64,000 nt of DNA from Rhodocyclaceae bacterium (GTDB taxonomy: Bacteria; Pseudomonadota; Gammaproteobacteria; Burkholderiales; Rhodocyclaceae). Position numbers and translations under genes: made by a program. Below are positions 35,268-44,376 of the stretch, piece by piece; the first letter of the stretch is position 1, and every line of letters starts with the position of its first letter. Location: positions 1 to 64,000 of the forward strand of contig JAOADW010000022.1 in the NCBI GenBank assembly GCA_026417115.1, given 5' to 3'. The notes below the pieces were generated by a model. It did not search any database. It saw nothing but the letters and a program-made list of their open reading frames with translations, and was not told the origin of the DNA.

Positions 35268-36937
35268 TTCCAGGATTCCTTGAGCGTGACGGTGCGATTG
35301 AAGACTGGCGCACCGGGGGTGGAATCCTTTGCATCGACGACGAAGTAACCATGCCGCTCGAACTGGAAACGCTGCTCGGCTTGCGCGGCGGCGAGCTCCG
35401 GCTCGACGAAGGCGGAAAAAGACGTGAGCGACTGGGGGTTGAGATCGAGCAGGAAATCCCTTTCGGCGCCGGGATTGGGCACGCTGAAGAGCCGATCGAA
35501 GAGTCGCACCGTGGCGCGCTGAGCCGATCGCGCGCACAGCCAATGGATGTTGCCTTTGACCTTATACGCATCGGCCCCGGGCGTGCCTGACTTGGAATCG
35601 GGGAAGTAACGCGCATGGACGGCGAGGATGCGGCCTTTCTCATCTTTTTCGGCGCCCAAGCACTCGATCACATAGCCATAGCGCAGGCGTACGCGGTTGC
35701 CAGGAAAGAGGCGGAAATAGCCCGCGGGCGGGTTTTCCTGGTAATCCTCCCGCTCGATCCAGAGCTCGCGCGAAAACGGCAGGCGCCGCTTGCCCCAGTC
35801 TGGTTTTTGCGGATGGTTGGGGGCGAGGCATTCCTCATGCGCTGCCTCGGGATAATTGTCGATGATCAGCCGCAGCGGGTCGAGCACGGCGATCCGGCGC
35901 GGCGAGATCTCGTTCAAGACGTCGCGCTGGCAGGCTTCGAAAACGCCATAGTCGATCACCGCATCCGCCTTGGCCACGCCGATCATTTCGGCGAAACGGT
36001 GGAATCCTTCGGGTGCATAGCCGCGCCGGCGGGCGGCCAAGAGCGTCGGCATGCGAGGGTCATCCCAGCCGGAGACGTGCCCGCCTTCGACAAGCTGGAT
36101 CAGCTTGCGTTTGGAGAGGACCACATGCGAGAGATTGAGGCGCGCGAACTCGATCTGCCGGGGAAGCGGCCTCGTCACGCAGCCCAGATCGGCGAGGTTT
36201 TCCAGCAGCCAGTCGTAGAACGGGCGCTGATCCTCGAATTCGAGCGTGCAGATCGAGTGCGTGATGCCTTCGAGGGCGTCCTCGATCGGGTGCGCATAGG
36301 TATACATCGGGTAGATGCACCAGGCATCGCCGGTGTTGTGATGCCGCGCATGCTTGATGCGGTAGAGCACGGGGTCCCGGAGGTTGAGGTTGGGGCTTGC
36401 CATGTCGATCTTGGCGCGCAACACATGCGCGCCCTCCGGAAACTCGCCGGCGCGCATGCGGCGGAAGAGCTCGAGGCTTTCCTGCGGCGTGCGTTCGCGA
36501 TAAGGAGAGTTCTTGCCAGGCTCCGTCAGGGTGCCACGGTTTATGCGAATTTCTTCGGGGCTTTGCGAGTCGATATAGGCAAGACCGGCTTCGATCAATT
36601 TTTCCGCAAATGCATACATCTGCGGAAAATAATTCGAGGCATAGTAAAGGTGAGGGCCCCAGTCGAAGCCAAGCCAGCGCACCGCTTCGATGATGGCCTC
36701 GACGTATTCCTGCTCTTCCTTTTCGGGGTTGGTGTCGTCGAAGCGGAGATGGCAGACGCCGCCATAGTCGCGCGCAAGCCCGAAATTGAGGCAGATCGAC
36801 TTGGCGTGGCCAAAGTGGAGATAGCCGTTGGGCTCGGGCGGGAAGCGTGTGCGAATGCGCGCATAACGGCCCGCCGCGAGATCGGCTTCGATTTCGCTGC
36901 GGATGAAATTGGAAACAGGGGGTTTGCTGACGGTCAT
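35264..36937 (-). CDS. glnS: Glutaminyl-tRNA synthetase
   Basis: 557-residue class I synthetase that charges tRNA-Gln. The HIGH-type motif is [15 protein letters not shown] (about residues 33-47) and the KMSKS-type loop is [12 protein letters not shown] (about 266-277). The C-terminal beta-barrel anticodon domains cover about 340-555. The start at 36937 gives [17 protein letters not shown]; the frame is open to 37003 without a binding site. GlnRS is restricted to certain groups such as beta- and gammaproteobacteria, in line with the taxonomic reading. It is divergent from hrpA (78 bp) and heads the glnS-pyrF-67aa-KTSC unit. Confidence 0.97.
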   Translation of the reverse strand: MTVSKPPVSNFIRSEIEADLAAGRYARIRTRFPPEPNGYLHFGHAKSICLNFGLARDYGGVCHLRFDDTNPEKEEQEYVEAIIEAVRWLGFDWGPHLYYASNYFPQMYAFAEKLIEAGLAYIDSQSPEEIRINRGTLTEPGKNSPYRERTPQESLELFRRMRAGEFPEGAHVLRAKIDMASPNLNLRDPVLYRIKHARHHNTGDAWCIYPMYTYAHPIEDALEGITHSICTLEFEDQRPFYDWLLENLADLGCVTRPLPRQIEFARLNLSHVVLSKRKLIQLVEGGHVSGWDDPRMPTLLAARRRGYAPEGFHRFAEMIGVAKADAVIDYGVFEACQRDVLNEISPRRIAVLDPLRLIIDNYPEAAHEECLAPNHPQKPDWGKRRLPFSRELWIEREDYQENPPAGYFRLFPGNRVRLRYGYVIECLGAEKDEKGRILAVHARYFPDSKSGTPGADAYKVKGNIHWLCARSAQRATVRLFDRLFSVPNPGAERDFLLDLNPQSLTSFSAFVEPELAAAQAEQRFQFERHGYFVVDAKDSTPGAPVFNRTVTLKESWK

Positions 36938-37015
36938 GGTTGCTCGAGGACATGCTCGCGCCGAAAGCTCGGCCTCAGTGCGAATCCTAGCGCATTCGAT
37001 CAATAAAATCGCGAG

Positions 37016-40000
37016 ATGAGATTCGATCCAACCTTGCGCGCGTTGCGTCGTCCTTCAATCGTTTTCGATGAGACGCTGCCGGTCAATCAGCGCCGCGAGG
37101 CGATCGCCCAGGCGATTGCCGAGCATCCGGTGGTGATCGTCTGCGGCGAAACCGGCTCCGGCAAGACGACGCAGTTGCCGAAGATCTGCCTGTCCATCGG
37201 TCGAGGGCTTGCCGGCTACATTGGCCATACGCAGCCGCGCCGCATCGCCGCGCGTGCGACTGCGGCTCGCATCAGCCAGGAGCTTTCGAGCCGCCTCGGG
37301 GAATACGTCGGCTACAAGGTGCGTTTTTCCGACCGTACCTCTCCTGACGCCTACATCAAGCTCATGACCGACGGCATTTTGCTCGCCGAAACACAAGGCG
37401 ATCCAGAGCTGCGGCAATATGACACCTTGATCATCGACGAGGCGCATGAGCGCAGCCTCAACATCGATTTCTTGCTCGGATACCTGAAACGGCTGCTGCC
37501 GCGCCGACCGGATCTCAAACTCGTGATCACCTCCGCGACTCTCGACGCCGAGCGTTTTGCGCGCCATTTCGGCGATGCGCCCGTGATCGAGGTTTCCGGT
37601 CGTCTATACCCGATCGAAATACGCTATCGTCCATTCGACGAGGAGCGGGGGAGGGATCTGACGGGCGCGATCGTCGAAGCGGTCGCAGAAGCCCATCGCA
37701 ATGGACCCGGCGACATCTTGGTCTTTTTGCCGGGGGAGCGCGAGATCCGCGAGGCGGCCGAGGCCTTGCGCAAGGAGCATCCCCCGGGCCTGGAAATCTT
37801 GCCGCTCTATGCGCGCCAATCGGCCGAGGAACAGGCGCGCGTGTTTGCGCCCTCCCAGGGCCGGCGGGTGGTTTTGGCCACCAATGTCGCCGAAACCTCG
37901 CTGACCGTCCCGGGCATACGCTACGTGATCGATTCGGGGCTTGCGCGCATCAAGCGTTACAGCCCGCGCAACAAGGTCGAGCAGCTCAAGATCGAGCCCA
38001 TTTCGCGCGCCGCCGCCAATCAGCGCGCCGGCCGTTGCGGACGTGTGGCTGCGGGCGTCTGTTTCCGGCTCTATGCCGAAGACGATTTCGCCAAACGTCC
38101 GCCGCATACCGAGCCCGAGCTTCTGCGCTCTTCGCTCGCGGGCGTGATTTTGCGCATGCAGGCTTTCCAGCTGGGCGCCATCGAGGACTTTCCGTTTCTC
38201 GATGCGCCGGCGCCGAGGATGATCGCGGATGGTTATCGTTTGCTCGAAGAGCTGGGCGCGATCGACGCGGAACGCAAGCTCACTCCGCTGGGCCGTACAT
38301 TGGCTGGGTTGCCGACCGATCCCCGCATCGGGCGCATGATCTTGGCCGCGCGCGAGCGCGACTGCCTGGCCGAAGTGCTGATCATCGCTTCCGCCCTCGA
38401 GGTCGAGGATCCGCGCGAGCGTCCCTTGGAGCGCCTGGCGGCCGCCGATGCGGCCCATGCGCAGTGGCAGGATGAGCGCTCCGAATTCCTTGGCTTCCTC
38501 AAGCTCTGGCACGCGGCGGACGCCGTGTTTCGCCATGAGTCGAACGCCAAGCAACGCGCCTGGTGCAAGGCGAATTTTCTTTCCTGGCGCAGGCTGCGCG
38601 AGTGGCGCGACATTCATGGTCAACTGGCCATACTCTGTCGCGAGCATGGATGGAGGGTGAATGCGCAAAGCGACGCCGGGCGGCAGGAAAACACGAGCGC
38701 CATGACTGCGAAGCAAGCCCGCGCGCGCGGCCGCCGTCTACGCCCGCCTGAAGGCTATGAGGCGATCCACAAGGCGTTGCTCGCCGGCCTCATTGGGCAT
38801 GTCGGCGTCTATGACGACGAGGCCAAGGCCTATCGTGGCGCTCATGGCGTGAAGTTCTTGCTTCATCCGAGCGCAAAGCTTGCGAAGAAGGCAGGGCGTT
38901 GGATCGTCGCCGCGGAGCTCGTCGAGACGACGCGGCTATATGCACGCTGTGTGGCGAAGATCGACCCGGCGTGGCTCGAGGAGGTGGGCGCGCATCTGAT
39001 ACGCCGCCAGATCTATGAGCCGCATTGGGAAAAAAACGCAGGCCACGTGGTGGCCTATGAGCGCCTCACGCTGCATGGCCTCGTGCTCGATGCGCGGCGG
39101 CGCATCTACTTCGGCCCCCAGGATCCGGAGCTTGCGCGCGCCCTGATGATTCGGGGCGCATTGGTGGCCGGCGAGGTGAGCGAGGAATGGCTGCGCAAAT
39201 GGAAATTCCTTCAGCATTATCTGAAGCTCAAGGAGGAGATCGAAAAGCTCGAGCACAAGTTGCGGCGGCCCGACGTGCTCGTCGATGACGAATGGGTGTT
39301 TGCGTTCTTCGACGCCAGGATTCCTGCCGGCATCTACTCGCTTGCCGCGTTTGACGCTTGGCGCCGCGAAGCCGAGGCGCGGGATGCGCGCGTGCTGTAC
39401 ATCGAGAAAGAAGCGCTCATGCGCCATGAGGCGGAAGGTGCCACGAGCGAGGCGTTTCCGCCTTATCTCGAACACTTGGGCCAGCGCTATCGCCTCAGCT
39501 ACCGGCATGATCCCGGCGCCGCCGATGACGGCGTGACCCTGCATGCGCCGCTTGCGCTGCTCAATCAGCTACCGGCCGTGCGGCTTGAGTGGCTCGTGCC
39601 GGGTTTGCTCAAGGAAAAGGTGTTGGCGCTTTTGAGGACGTTGCCGCAAAAATATCGGCACCGCCTGCAGCCGCTTTCCGCTTTCGCCGAGGAGTTCTGC
39701 GCACAACGCCATGCAGGCGACGAACCGCTGCAAAAAGCCTTGACGCGCGCAATCGAAGAGAGGATCCAGCTCAAGCTGCCGCTCGATGCGTTGCGGCCGG
39801 GAGAGCTGCCGGCCCATCTTTTGATGAACATCCGTCTGCTCGATGCGCATGGCGCAACGCTCGCAATGAGCCGCAATCTCTCCGAGCTGCGCGAGCGCTT
39901 CGGCGAGCGCGCCAGCGCCGCTTTCTCTGCGCTGCCGACGCATGCCGCGTCAGGGCAGGGCAGTGGGGCGGCGACCCGCTGGACGTTCGGGACGCTGCCC

Positions 40001-40813
40001 GAGATCATGGAAATCGACGTTGCGGGGCGCGCGGTCGTGGGTTTTCCCGCGCTCGTCGATGTCGGCGATGGCGTACGCCTCGAGGTCTTCGATACCGAAG
40101 AAAAAGCGCGCCAGGCGCACCAGCAGGGACTTTTGCGCCTCTTTGCGCTCCACTGCAAGACGCAGCTTGCAGCGCTCGAGAAATCTCCAGAGCTGCGACA
40201 GCTGGCCTTGCTGGGCGCCACCCTCATGCCGGAAACCGAATTGCGCGCGCAAGTCATCGCGCTCGCCCTGATGCGCGCGAGCCTTTTCGAACCCTGGCCG
40301 CATGACGAAGCCTCCTTCACGGCGCGCTGCGAGATGGCGAAGGGCCGCCTTCTCTTGATTGGGCAGGAAATCATGCGCCTGGTGCGCGCCATCCTCGATG
40401 CCGTTCAGGCTGCGCGCAAGAAACTCGCCAGCGTCAAGGCGTTTCCTGCAGTTCTTGCCGATGTCGAGGCGCAAATGGCGGAACTTCTGCCGCCGCGGTT
40501 TCTGACGGACATCCCCTGGGAGCGGCTTGTGCATCTGCCGCGTTATCTGAAAGCGATCGAGCTGCGTTGTGAGAAGCTGCGTGAAGACCCGCAGCGCGAT
40601 ATGCGCTGCGCCCAGGAATGGCAGATGGCTGCGCGTGAGTGGCGCAGAGAATGGCTGGAGGCGAAAAAAAGCGGACGTCGCGATCCTTTTTTGGAAGAGT
40701 TCCGTTGGCTGCTCGAGGAATTGCGCGTGGCCTTGTTTGCACAGACGCTGAAGACGCCTAGCCCTGTCTCGAGCAAGCGTCTGATGAAAATGTGGCAGGG
40801 GCGACCGCGATGA
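37016..40813 (+). CDS. hrpA: ATP-dependent RNA helicase HrpA (DEAH box)
   Basis: 1265-residue DEAH-box helicase, close to the usual 1300-residue length. The N-terminal ATPase core has GETGSGKTTQLPK (Walker A, about residue 43), IIDEAHERSLN (DEAH, about 140) and SATLDAERF. The helicase C domain has NVAETSLTVPGIRYVID and QRAGRCGR. After it comes a winged-helix/ratchet region and a long C-terminal extension (about 600-1265) typical of HrpA. In E. coli HrpA processes a fimbrial mRNA and rescues stalled ribosomes. It is coupled to the EI24 gene by an ATGA. Confidence 0.96.
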   Translation: MRFDPTLRALRRPSIVFDETLPVNQRREAIAQAIAEHPVVIVCGETGSGKTTQLPKICLSIGRGLAGYIGHTQPRRIAARATAARISQELSSRLGEYVGYKVRFSDRTSPDAYIKLMTDGILLAETQGDPELRQYDTLIIDEAHERSLNIDFLLGYLKRLLPRRPDLKLVITSATLDAERFARHFGDAPVIEVSGRLYPIEIRYRPFDEERGRDLTGAIVEAVAEAHRNGPGDILVFLPGEREIREAAEALRKEHPPGLEILPLYARQSAEEQARVFAPSQGRRVVLATNVAETSLTVPGIRYVIDSGLARIKRYSPRNKVEQLKIEPISRAAANQRAGRCGRVAAGVCFRLYAEDDFAKRPPHTEPELLRSSLAGVILRMQAFQLGAIEDFPFLDAPAPRMIADGYRLLEELGAIDAERKLTPLGRTLAGLPTDPRIGRMILAARERDCLAEVLIIASALEVEDPRERPLERLAAADAAHAQWQDERSEFLGFLKLWHAADAVFRHESNAKQRAWCKANFLSWRRLREWRDIHGQLAILCREHGWRVNAQSDAGRQENTSAMTAKQARARGRRLRPPEGYEAIHKALLAGLIGHVGVYDDEAKAYRGAHGVKFLLHPSAKLAKKAGRWIVAAELVETTRLYARCVAKIDPAWLEEVGAHLIRRQIYEPHWEKNAGHVVAYERLTLHGLVLDARRRIYFGPQDPELARALMIRGALVAGEVSEEWLRKWKFLQHYLKLKEEIEKLEHKLRRPDVLVDDEWVFAFFDARIPAGIYSLAAFDAWRREAEARDARVLYIEKEALMRHEAEGATSEAFPPYLEHLGQRYRLSYRHDPGAADDGVTLHAPLALLNQLPAVRLEWLVPGLLKEKVLALLRTLPQKYRHRLQPLSAFAEEFCAQRHAGDEPLQKALTRAIEERIQLKLPLDALRPGELPAHLLMNIRLLDAHGATLAMSRNLSELRERFGERASAAFSALPTHAASGQGSGAATRWTFGTLPEIMEIDVAGRAVVGFPALVDVGDGVRLEVFDTEEKARQAHQQGLLRLFALHCKTQLAALEKSPELRQLALLGATLMPETELRAQVIALALMRASLFEPWPHDEASFTARCEMAKGRLLLIGQEIMRLVRAILDAVQAARKKLASVKAFPAVLADVEAQMAELLPPRFLTDIPWERLVHLPRYLKAIELRCEKLREDPQRDMRCAQEWQMAAREWRREWLEAKKSGRRDPFLEEFRWLLEELRVALFAQTLKTPSPVSSKRLMKMWQGRPR

Positions 40814-41541
40814 ATGAGGCAGCTTGGATCGCGAAACTTTTCGCAGCCAGTATGCGCGAGCTTCTGCGGCCGCGCATTTTCTTGCACGCCCTCTGGCCGC
40901 CGCTTCTTGCGCTCATGCTCTGGCTTGCGCTCGCCTTCTGGTTCTGGCAGCCGGCTGCGCAATGGGTACAGACACGCTTGCCGGAGTGGATCTCTTACAC
41001 GGGGTTTGCGTTCATCGAATGGGGGATTGCGCACGGGGTGCTGGTTCTGCTTTTCGTGCCGCTCGTCTATTTGACGACGCTGTTTCTCCTTTCCCTGTTT
41101 GCGCTGCCGGCGATGATGAGCGAAATCGCTGCAAGCGGCTATGCCGACCTTGTGCGCCGCCAGCACGGCTTTCCCGTGCTTTGGGGTAGCCTCATGGCGA
41201 ACCTGAAAGCCGCGCTTCTTTATCTATGCGCGTGGTTTCTCTGCCTGCCCTTCTTTTGGATTCCCGGCATGCTCTTGATCGTGCCGCTGCTTTTGAACGC
41301 CTGGCTGATCACCCAGACCTTCCGCTTCGACGCCTTGGCCGAACATGCGTCGCGCGCAGAACGCGAGGCCCTTTACCGACGGCTGCGCGCGCCGTTTTAT
41401 CTCGCCGGATTCCTGGGCGCATTGCTGAGCTATCTGCCGCTCATCAACCTCATCGCTCCGGCGCTCACCGCCATCATTTTCGTGCATCTGGGGCTATCTG
41501 GCTTAAGGATGCTGCGACGAGAACAAGGAGCCTACGCATGA
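40810..41541 (+). CDS. EI24/CysZ-like membrane protein
   Basis: 243-residue inner-membrane protein with four or five hydrophobic segments (about residues 22-45, 70-98, 135-175, 203-235). The layout and the segment YLAGFLGALLSYLPLINLIAPALTA resemble EI24-domain proteins, whose best known bacterial member is the sulfate transporter CysZ. The start at 40810 overlaps the hrpA stop and the end overlaps the next gene, each by an ATGA. No sulfate-assimilation gene is nearby, so transport of sulfate should not be assumed. Confidence 0.82.
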   Translation: MNEAAWIAKLFAASMRELLRPRIFLHALWPPLLALMLWLALAFWFWQPAAQWVQTRLPEWISYTGFAFIEWGIAHGVLVLLFVPLVYLTTLFLLSLFALPAMMSEIAASGYADLVRRQHGFPVLWGSLMANLKAALLYLCAWFLCLPFFWIPGMLLIVPLLLNAWLITQTFRFDALAEHASRAEREALYRRLRAPFYLAGFLGALLSYLPLINLIAPALTAIIFVHLGLSGLRMLRREQGAYA

Positions 41542-42296
41542 GAACCTATGGCGCCATCATCATTGGCGACGAGATCCTACGCGGCAAGCGCGAAGACAAG
41601 CACTTGCGAAAACTCATCGAAATCCTGGCCGCGCGCGGGTTGATGCTGTCTTGGGCCGAATATCTCGGCGATGAGCGCACGCGGCTGATCGCCGCCTTCC
41701 AGCGCAGCCTGGAAAGTGGGGAGGTGGTCTTTACCTTCGGTGGCATCGGTGTCACCCCCGATGATCATACGCGGCAGGCGCTCGCCGCAGCCGCTGGCGT
41801 GCCCTTGTGCCTGCATCCCGAGGCCGAGCGCGAAATCCGCGCGCGCATGGCCGAGATCGGCCAGCCCGTGACGCCGGCGCGGCTCGAGCTCGGCATGTTT
41901 CCGGCGGGAAGCCGCATCATCCCCAATCCTTACAACCGGATTCCTGGCTTCAGCTTTCGCGATCACCATTGTTTGCCCGGCTTCCCTCAAATGGCCTGGC
42001 CCATGGCGGAATGGGTGCTCGATACGCATTATCGCAGCGACCATCATGCGCAGCGTGAGGCGGAAGCCGCTCTGTTGGTTTGGGAAGGTCTCGAAGGGGT
42101 GATGCTCGATCTGATGCGACGCATCGAGGCCGATTATCCCCCGGTGAAAGTCTTCAGCTTGCCAACCTTGGGCAGCGAGGGACAGCGCCCCTACGTCGAG
42201 CTTGGCGTACGCGGCGAGCCCGCCGCAGTCAAGGAAGCGTTCGAGGCCCTCAAGGCGGGTGTGGCTGCGCTCGGCTATCGCTTCGATCCCAAGTAA
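41538..42296 (+). CDS. Molybdopterin-binding domain protein (MoaB/CinA N-terminal type)
   Basis: 252-residue soluble protein. The first 170 residues form the MoCF_biosynth fold: GAIIIGDEILRGKREDKH near the N-terminus, then TFGGIGVTPDDHTRQALAAA (about residues 65-84). It lacks the CinA nicotinamide-amidase domain, so it is the short form. The C-terminal 80 residues have no motif I recognise. It starts at 41538 in an ATGA overlap with the EI24 gene and converges with the phasin gene. The role is unknown; damage-inducible or cofactor-related functions are known only for other family members. Confidence 0.85.
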   Translation: MRTYGAIIIGDEILRGKREDKHLRKLIEILAARGLMLSWAEYLGDERTRLIAAFQRSLESGEVVFTFGGIGVTPDDHTRQALAAAAGVPLCLHPEAEREIRARMAEIGQPVTPARLELGMFPAGSRIIPNPYNRIPGFSFRDHHCLPGFPQMAWPMAEWVLDTHYRSDHHAQREAEAALLVWEGLEGVMLDLMRRIEADYPPVKVFSLPTLGSEGQRPYVELGVRGEPAAVKEAFEALKAGVAALGYRFDPK

Positions 42297-42333
42297 AGTG
42301 CGGGCGCTGAATCACGAGGCAGGCAGAAGGATC

Positions 42334-42362
42334 AAAAAAAAGCCCGGATCATCGACCCGGGC
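42334..42362 (-). terminator. Intrinsic terminator of the phasin gene
   Basis: Read on the minus strand, GCCCGG and CCGGGC arms (42357-42362 and 42342-42347) enclose a 9-nt loop and are followed directly by an unbroken run of eight Ts (plus-strand As at 42334-42341). This is a textbook rho-independent terminator, 46 bp beyond the phasin stop. Confidence 0.92.
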
Positions 42363-42408
42363 CAAACGGTTCCGTTGCGGAACCGGAGGAGGAGACTTCG
42401 AACGAAAC

Positions 42409-42975
42409 TTACGCAGCCTTCTTCGCAGTCGCTTTCGGCGCGGCAGCCGAGACGGCCTTCACGGTCGCCGAGGTGGCGGCGGCGACATTTGCCTCGGCCA
42501 ATTCGGCCACTTGCTTCGCGGCCTTGTTCATCGTGTCGAAGGCCGAATTCGCCGCAGCAAGCGCCGACTTCACGGCGGCGACTGCGATGTCGGACCCCGC
42601 GGGAGCATTCTTGGCGGCCTTATCCAGCGCAGCCGAGACATTCTTGTTCAGCTCGGCATATTGCGCTTCGACGATTTTCGCCACTTGTTCCTGGGTTTCC
42701 TTGGCGATCTCGTAGGCGCTCTTCGAATATTCGAGCGCCTTCTCGAGCAAAGGCTGAGCCATGTTGCTCTGCAGCGAGATCAGTTCTTGCACGTCTTTGG
42801 CCGCGAGCAAGGCCTTGGCCTGCGCCACGCCTTCCTCGAGAAACTGACGCGCCGTGTTCAGGTTGAGAGCGGCCAGCCGCTCGGCGCTCGCAAAAGCCGT
42901 GTTGGTCAGGGTCAGTAAGGTTTCGATTTGGGCCTTGTTGGCATTGGCCAATTGTTCGGGTGTGGTGTAGATCAT
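42409..42975 (-). CDS. phaP: Phasin family protein (polyhydroxyalkanoate granule-associated)
   Basis: 188-residue amphipathic helical protein that would coat polyhydroxyalkanoate granules. The N-terminus TPEQLANANKAQIETLL and the block FASAERLAALNLNTARQFLEEG match the phasin_2 pattern. The C-terminal tail is Ala/Lys-rich (VSAAAPKATAKKAA), as in many phasins. An AGGAG lies six bases before the ATG. It has its own strong promoter and terminator and thus is a high-expression monocistronic gene. Its insertion next to the Lpt genes is discussed in the findings. Confidence 0.95.
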   Translation of the reverse strand: MIYTTPEQLANANKAQIETLLTLTNTAFASAERLAALNLNTARQFLEEGVAQAKALLAAKDVQELISLQSNMAQPLLEKALEYSKSAYEIAKETQEQVAKIVEAQYAELNKNVSAALDKAAKNAPAGSDIAVAAVKSALAAANSAFDTMNKAAKQVAELAEANVAAATSATVKAVSAAAPKATAKKAA

Positions 42976-43011
42976 GGCGATCTCCTGGACGGTGGTGAGG
43001 GAGGTAGTCGA

Positions 43012-43026
43012 TGTTGCACTGCAACA
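43012..43026. promoter_or_regulatory. TGCA-rich palindrome in phasin leader (candidate PhaR site)
   Basis: The sequence TGTTGCA-C-TGCAACA is a perfect 15-bp dyad with a single central base. It lies just downstream of the -10 box, at about +10 to +24 of the expected transcript, where a bound repressor would block the start. PhaR repressors of phasin genes in other betaproteobacteria recognise TGC-rich sites. Assignment to PhaR is inference. Confidence 0.7.
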
Positions 43027-43035
43027 CTGATCTGC

Positions 43036-43063
43036 ATTATAGGGACGATCGATCCCCTGTCAA
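43036..43063 (-). promoter_or_regulatory. Consensus sigma-70 promoter of phaP
   Basis: On the minus strand TTGACA (43058-43063) is followed after 16 bp by TATAAT (43036-43041). Both boxes match the consensus exactly. It is the strongest promoter signature that I found in the window and points toward the phasin start 60 bp downstream. Confidence 0.92.
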
Positions 43064-43072
43064 GGCCTTTTT

Positions 43073-43086
43073 TGTGCAGCGCAACA
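43073..43086. promoter_or_regulatory. Second TGCA-rich dyad upstream of phaP -35 box
   Basis: TGTGCA-GC-GCAACA is an imperfect version of the palindrome found downstream of the -10 box. It lies 9 bp before the -35 hexamer. Two like-shaped sites flanking the promoter suggest a repressor that binds cooperatively or by looping. The lower similarity makes this site less certain. Confidence 0.5.
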
Positions 43087-43126
43087 AAAAAATTTCAATC
43101 GCTTCGGTTATGCCGATCACGCCCTT

Positions 43127-43675
43127 TTATTTGTTTCCCTCGGTCGGGGGCGTGCTCTGTCGATTGTTCTTCGGCTGGATGATGGCGGTGACCCGTGCGC
43201 TATCTCCTTTGCCCGTGGGCGATGCGGTCACGGAATAGTGCTCGCTCAAGCCATCATAGACGATTCGATGACCGCGCACTTCGTCTCCTCCGCTGCTGAC
43301 TCGTGCGCGACCCGTGAATTCGGTTTTTTCCGTTTTCGCATCGTATTCGATGCGCTCGCCTTCGCCCTCGACGTATTCGTTTTTCCCCTCGCGTTTTTGT
43401 CGGAAGCGGGCGAGTCCGCCTTCCCCGCCGGTGGCGATGCCTTTCTGAAAGCCCTGCTCATCTTGCATGACGACCAATTTTGCGGTGCGGATCACGAGGC
43501 TCCCTTGCGTGAGCACGACATTGCCCTCGAAGACGTGGATTTTTTTCACATCGTCGTAGGTTGCGCGGTCGGCTTCGAGTTTGACGGGTTGGTTGCGGTC
43601 GGCGCGCTCTGCCTGAACAGAAGAGAAGGCGCCGAGCAGGAAAAACAGCAACCAGGCGTTTCGTTGCATGAGCAT
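43127..43675 (-). CDS. lptA: LPS transport periplasmic protein LptA
   Basis: 182-residue (180 if translation begins at Met3) periplasmic bridge protein of the Lpt machine, which moves lipopolysaccharide to the outer membrane. A signal peptide (WLLFFLLGAFSSVQA) is followed by the OstA-type beta-jellyroll: PVKLEADRATYDDVKK, HVFEGNVVLTQGSLVI, GFQKGIATGG and a repeat-like series to about residue 155. The C-terminal tail (PKNNRQSTPPTEGNK) is disordered. It starts 9 bp after the lptC stop. lptB, normally next, does not follow; the adjacent gene is the phasin gene. Confidence 0.93.
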   Translation of the reverse strand: MLMQRNAWLLFFLLGAFSSVQAERADRNQPVKLEADRATYDDVKKIHVFEGNVVLTQGSLVIRTAKLVVMQDEQGFQKGIATGGEGGLARFRQKREGKNEYVEGEGERIEYDAKTEKTEFTGRARVSSGGDEVRGHRIVYDGLSEHYSVTASPTGKGDSARVTAIIQPKNNRQSTPPTEGNK

Positions 43676-43684
43676 CGGGAATCC

Positions 43685-44374
43685 TTAAGAACGCGTTGAC
43701 TTGCCGCGCGCAGGGGCTTGACGCTTTTTCTCGTTTTTGCGCGAGGCGCTCGTAGGCGCCACTTTATCCGTTTCGGCGCGAGCCGTCGAGGCATCGTTGC
43801 TGCGTGTGCGACGGTAGAATTCACCGCGCACCGGGCCCTCGAGTTGATAAAGGCCGGCTTTCTGGTCGGCGGTAAGCTTGGCGCCGACGACCCAGGACGC
43901 GCCTTGCACGATGTCGACCTTGCTTTCACTGAGGGCGGTTTCTTCATCCGGCCAGACGATCAGACGATCGGTTGCGAGCTCTGTGGCGGGGCGCGTTGCT
44001 GTCGCCTCGCGCCGTAAAAGCACCTGGCCGACGAACTCGACGCGCTTTCCGTCATCCGTGAGATAAGCGCGCTCTGCGGTGAGCGAGAGCGGCGGCTCTT
44101 TCTGCCATAAGAGGGTAGGGTGTTCGATCTCGCTTGCCTGATCGGTGTAGTGACGTAAGCGCTGCGCCTGCAGCCGGTGGAGCAGGGCGCCGTCCGGTCC
44201 ATAGCGCCGCGCTTCGAAATCCTCGATCAGGGCGTCGATCTCGCGTCGTGCCTCCTTAGACCCTTGGGGGGATGCGGCGCGGGTGGCCTGATCGAGCCAA
44301 TAGGCAAGCGCCGCGAGCAAGGAAAAAAAAACGAGCGGCAAGAAACGCGTAAGACGCCAAACCCAGGCAGACAT
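43685..44374 (-). CDS. lptC: LPS export ABC transporter periplasmic protein LptC
   Basis: 229-residue inner-membrane protein with one N-terminal helix (FLPLVFFSLLAALAYWL, about residues 11-27) and a periplasmic jellyroll with IEDFEARRYGPDGALLHRL, LTAERAYLTDDGKRVEF and LYQLEGPVRGEFY, as in the LptC family. A Lys/Arg-rich C-terminal extension (about 195-229) is longer than usual. It binds LptA and the LptBFG transporter. The start at 44374 lies 2 bases after the kdsC stop. Identification also rests on gene order. Confidence 0.9.
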   Translation of the reverse strand: MSAWVWRLTRFLPLVFFSLLAALAYWLDQATRAASPQGSKEARREIDALIEDFEARRYGPDGALLHRLQAQRLRHYTDQASEIEHPTLLWQKEPPLSLTAERAYLTDDGKRVEFVGQVLLRREATATRPATELATDRLIVWPDEETALSESKVDIVQGASWVVGAKLTADQKAGLYQLEGPVRGEFYRRTRSNDASTARAETDKVAPTSASRKNEKKRQAPARGKSTRS

Positions 44375-44376
44375 CG

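Noticed and set aside
35615-37006. 463-codon open frame on the plus strand opposite glnS
   Set aside because: glnS carries intact synthetase motifs on the other strand; the antisense frame has none.
36938-37015. A tRNA gene in the glnS-hrpA gap or elsewhere
   Set aside because: I found no cloverleaf or TTCGA-type T-loop pairing in this gap or the other intergenic regions by eye; a tRNAscan run would be decisive.
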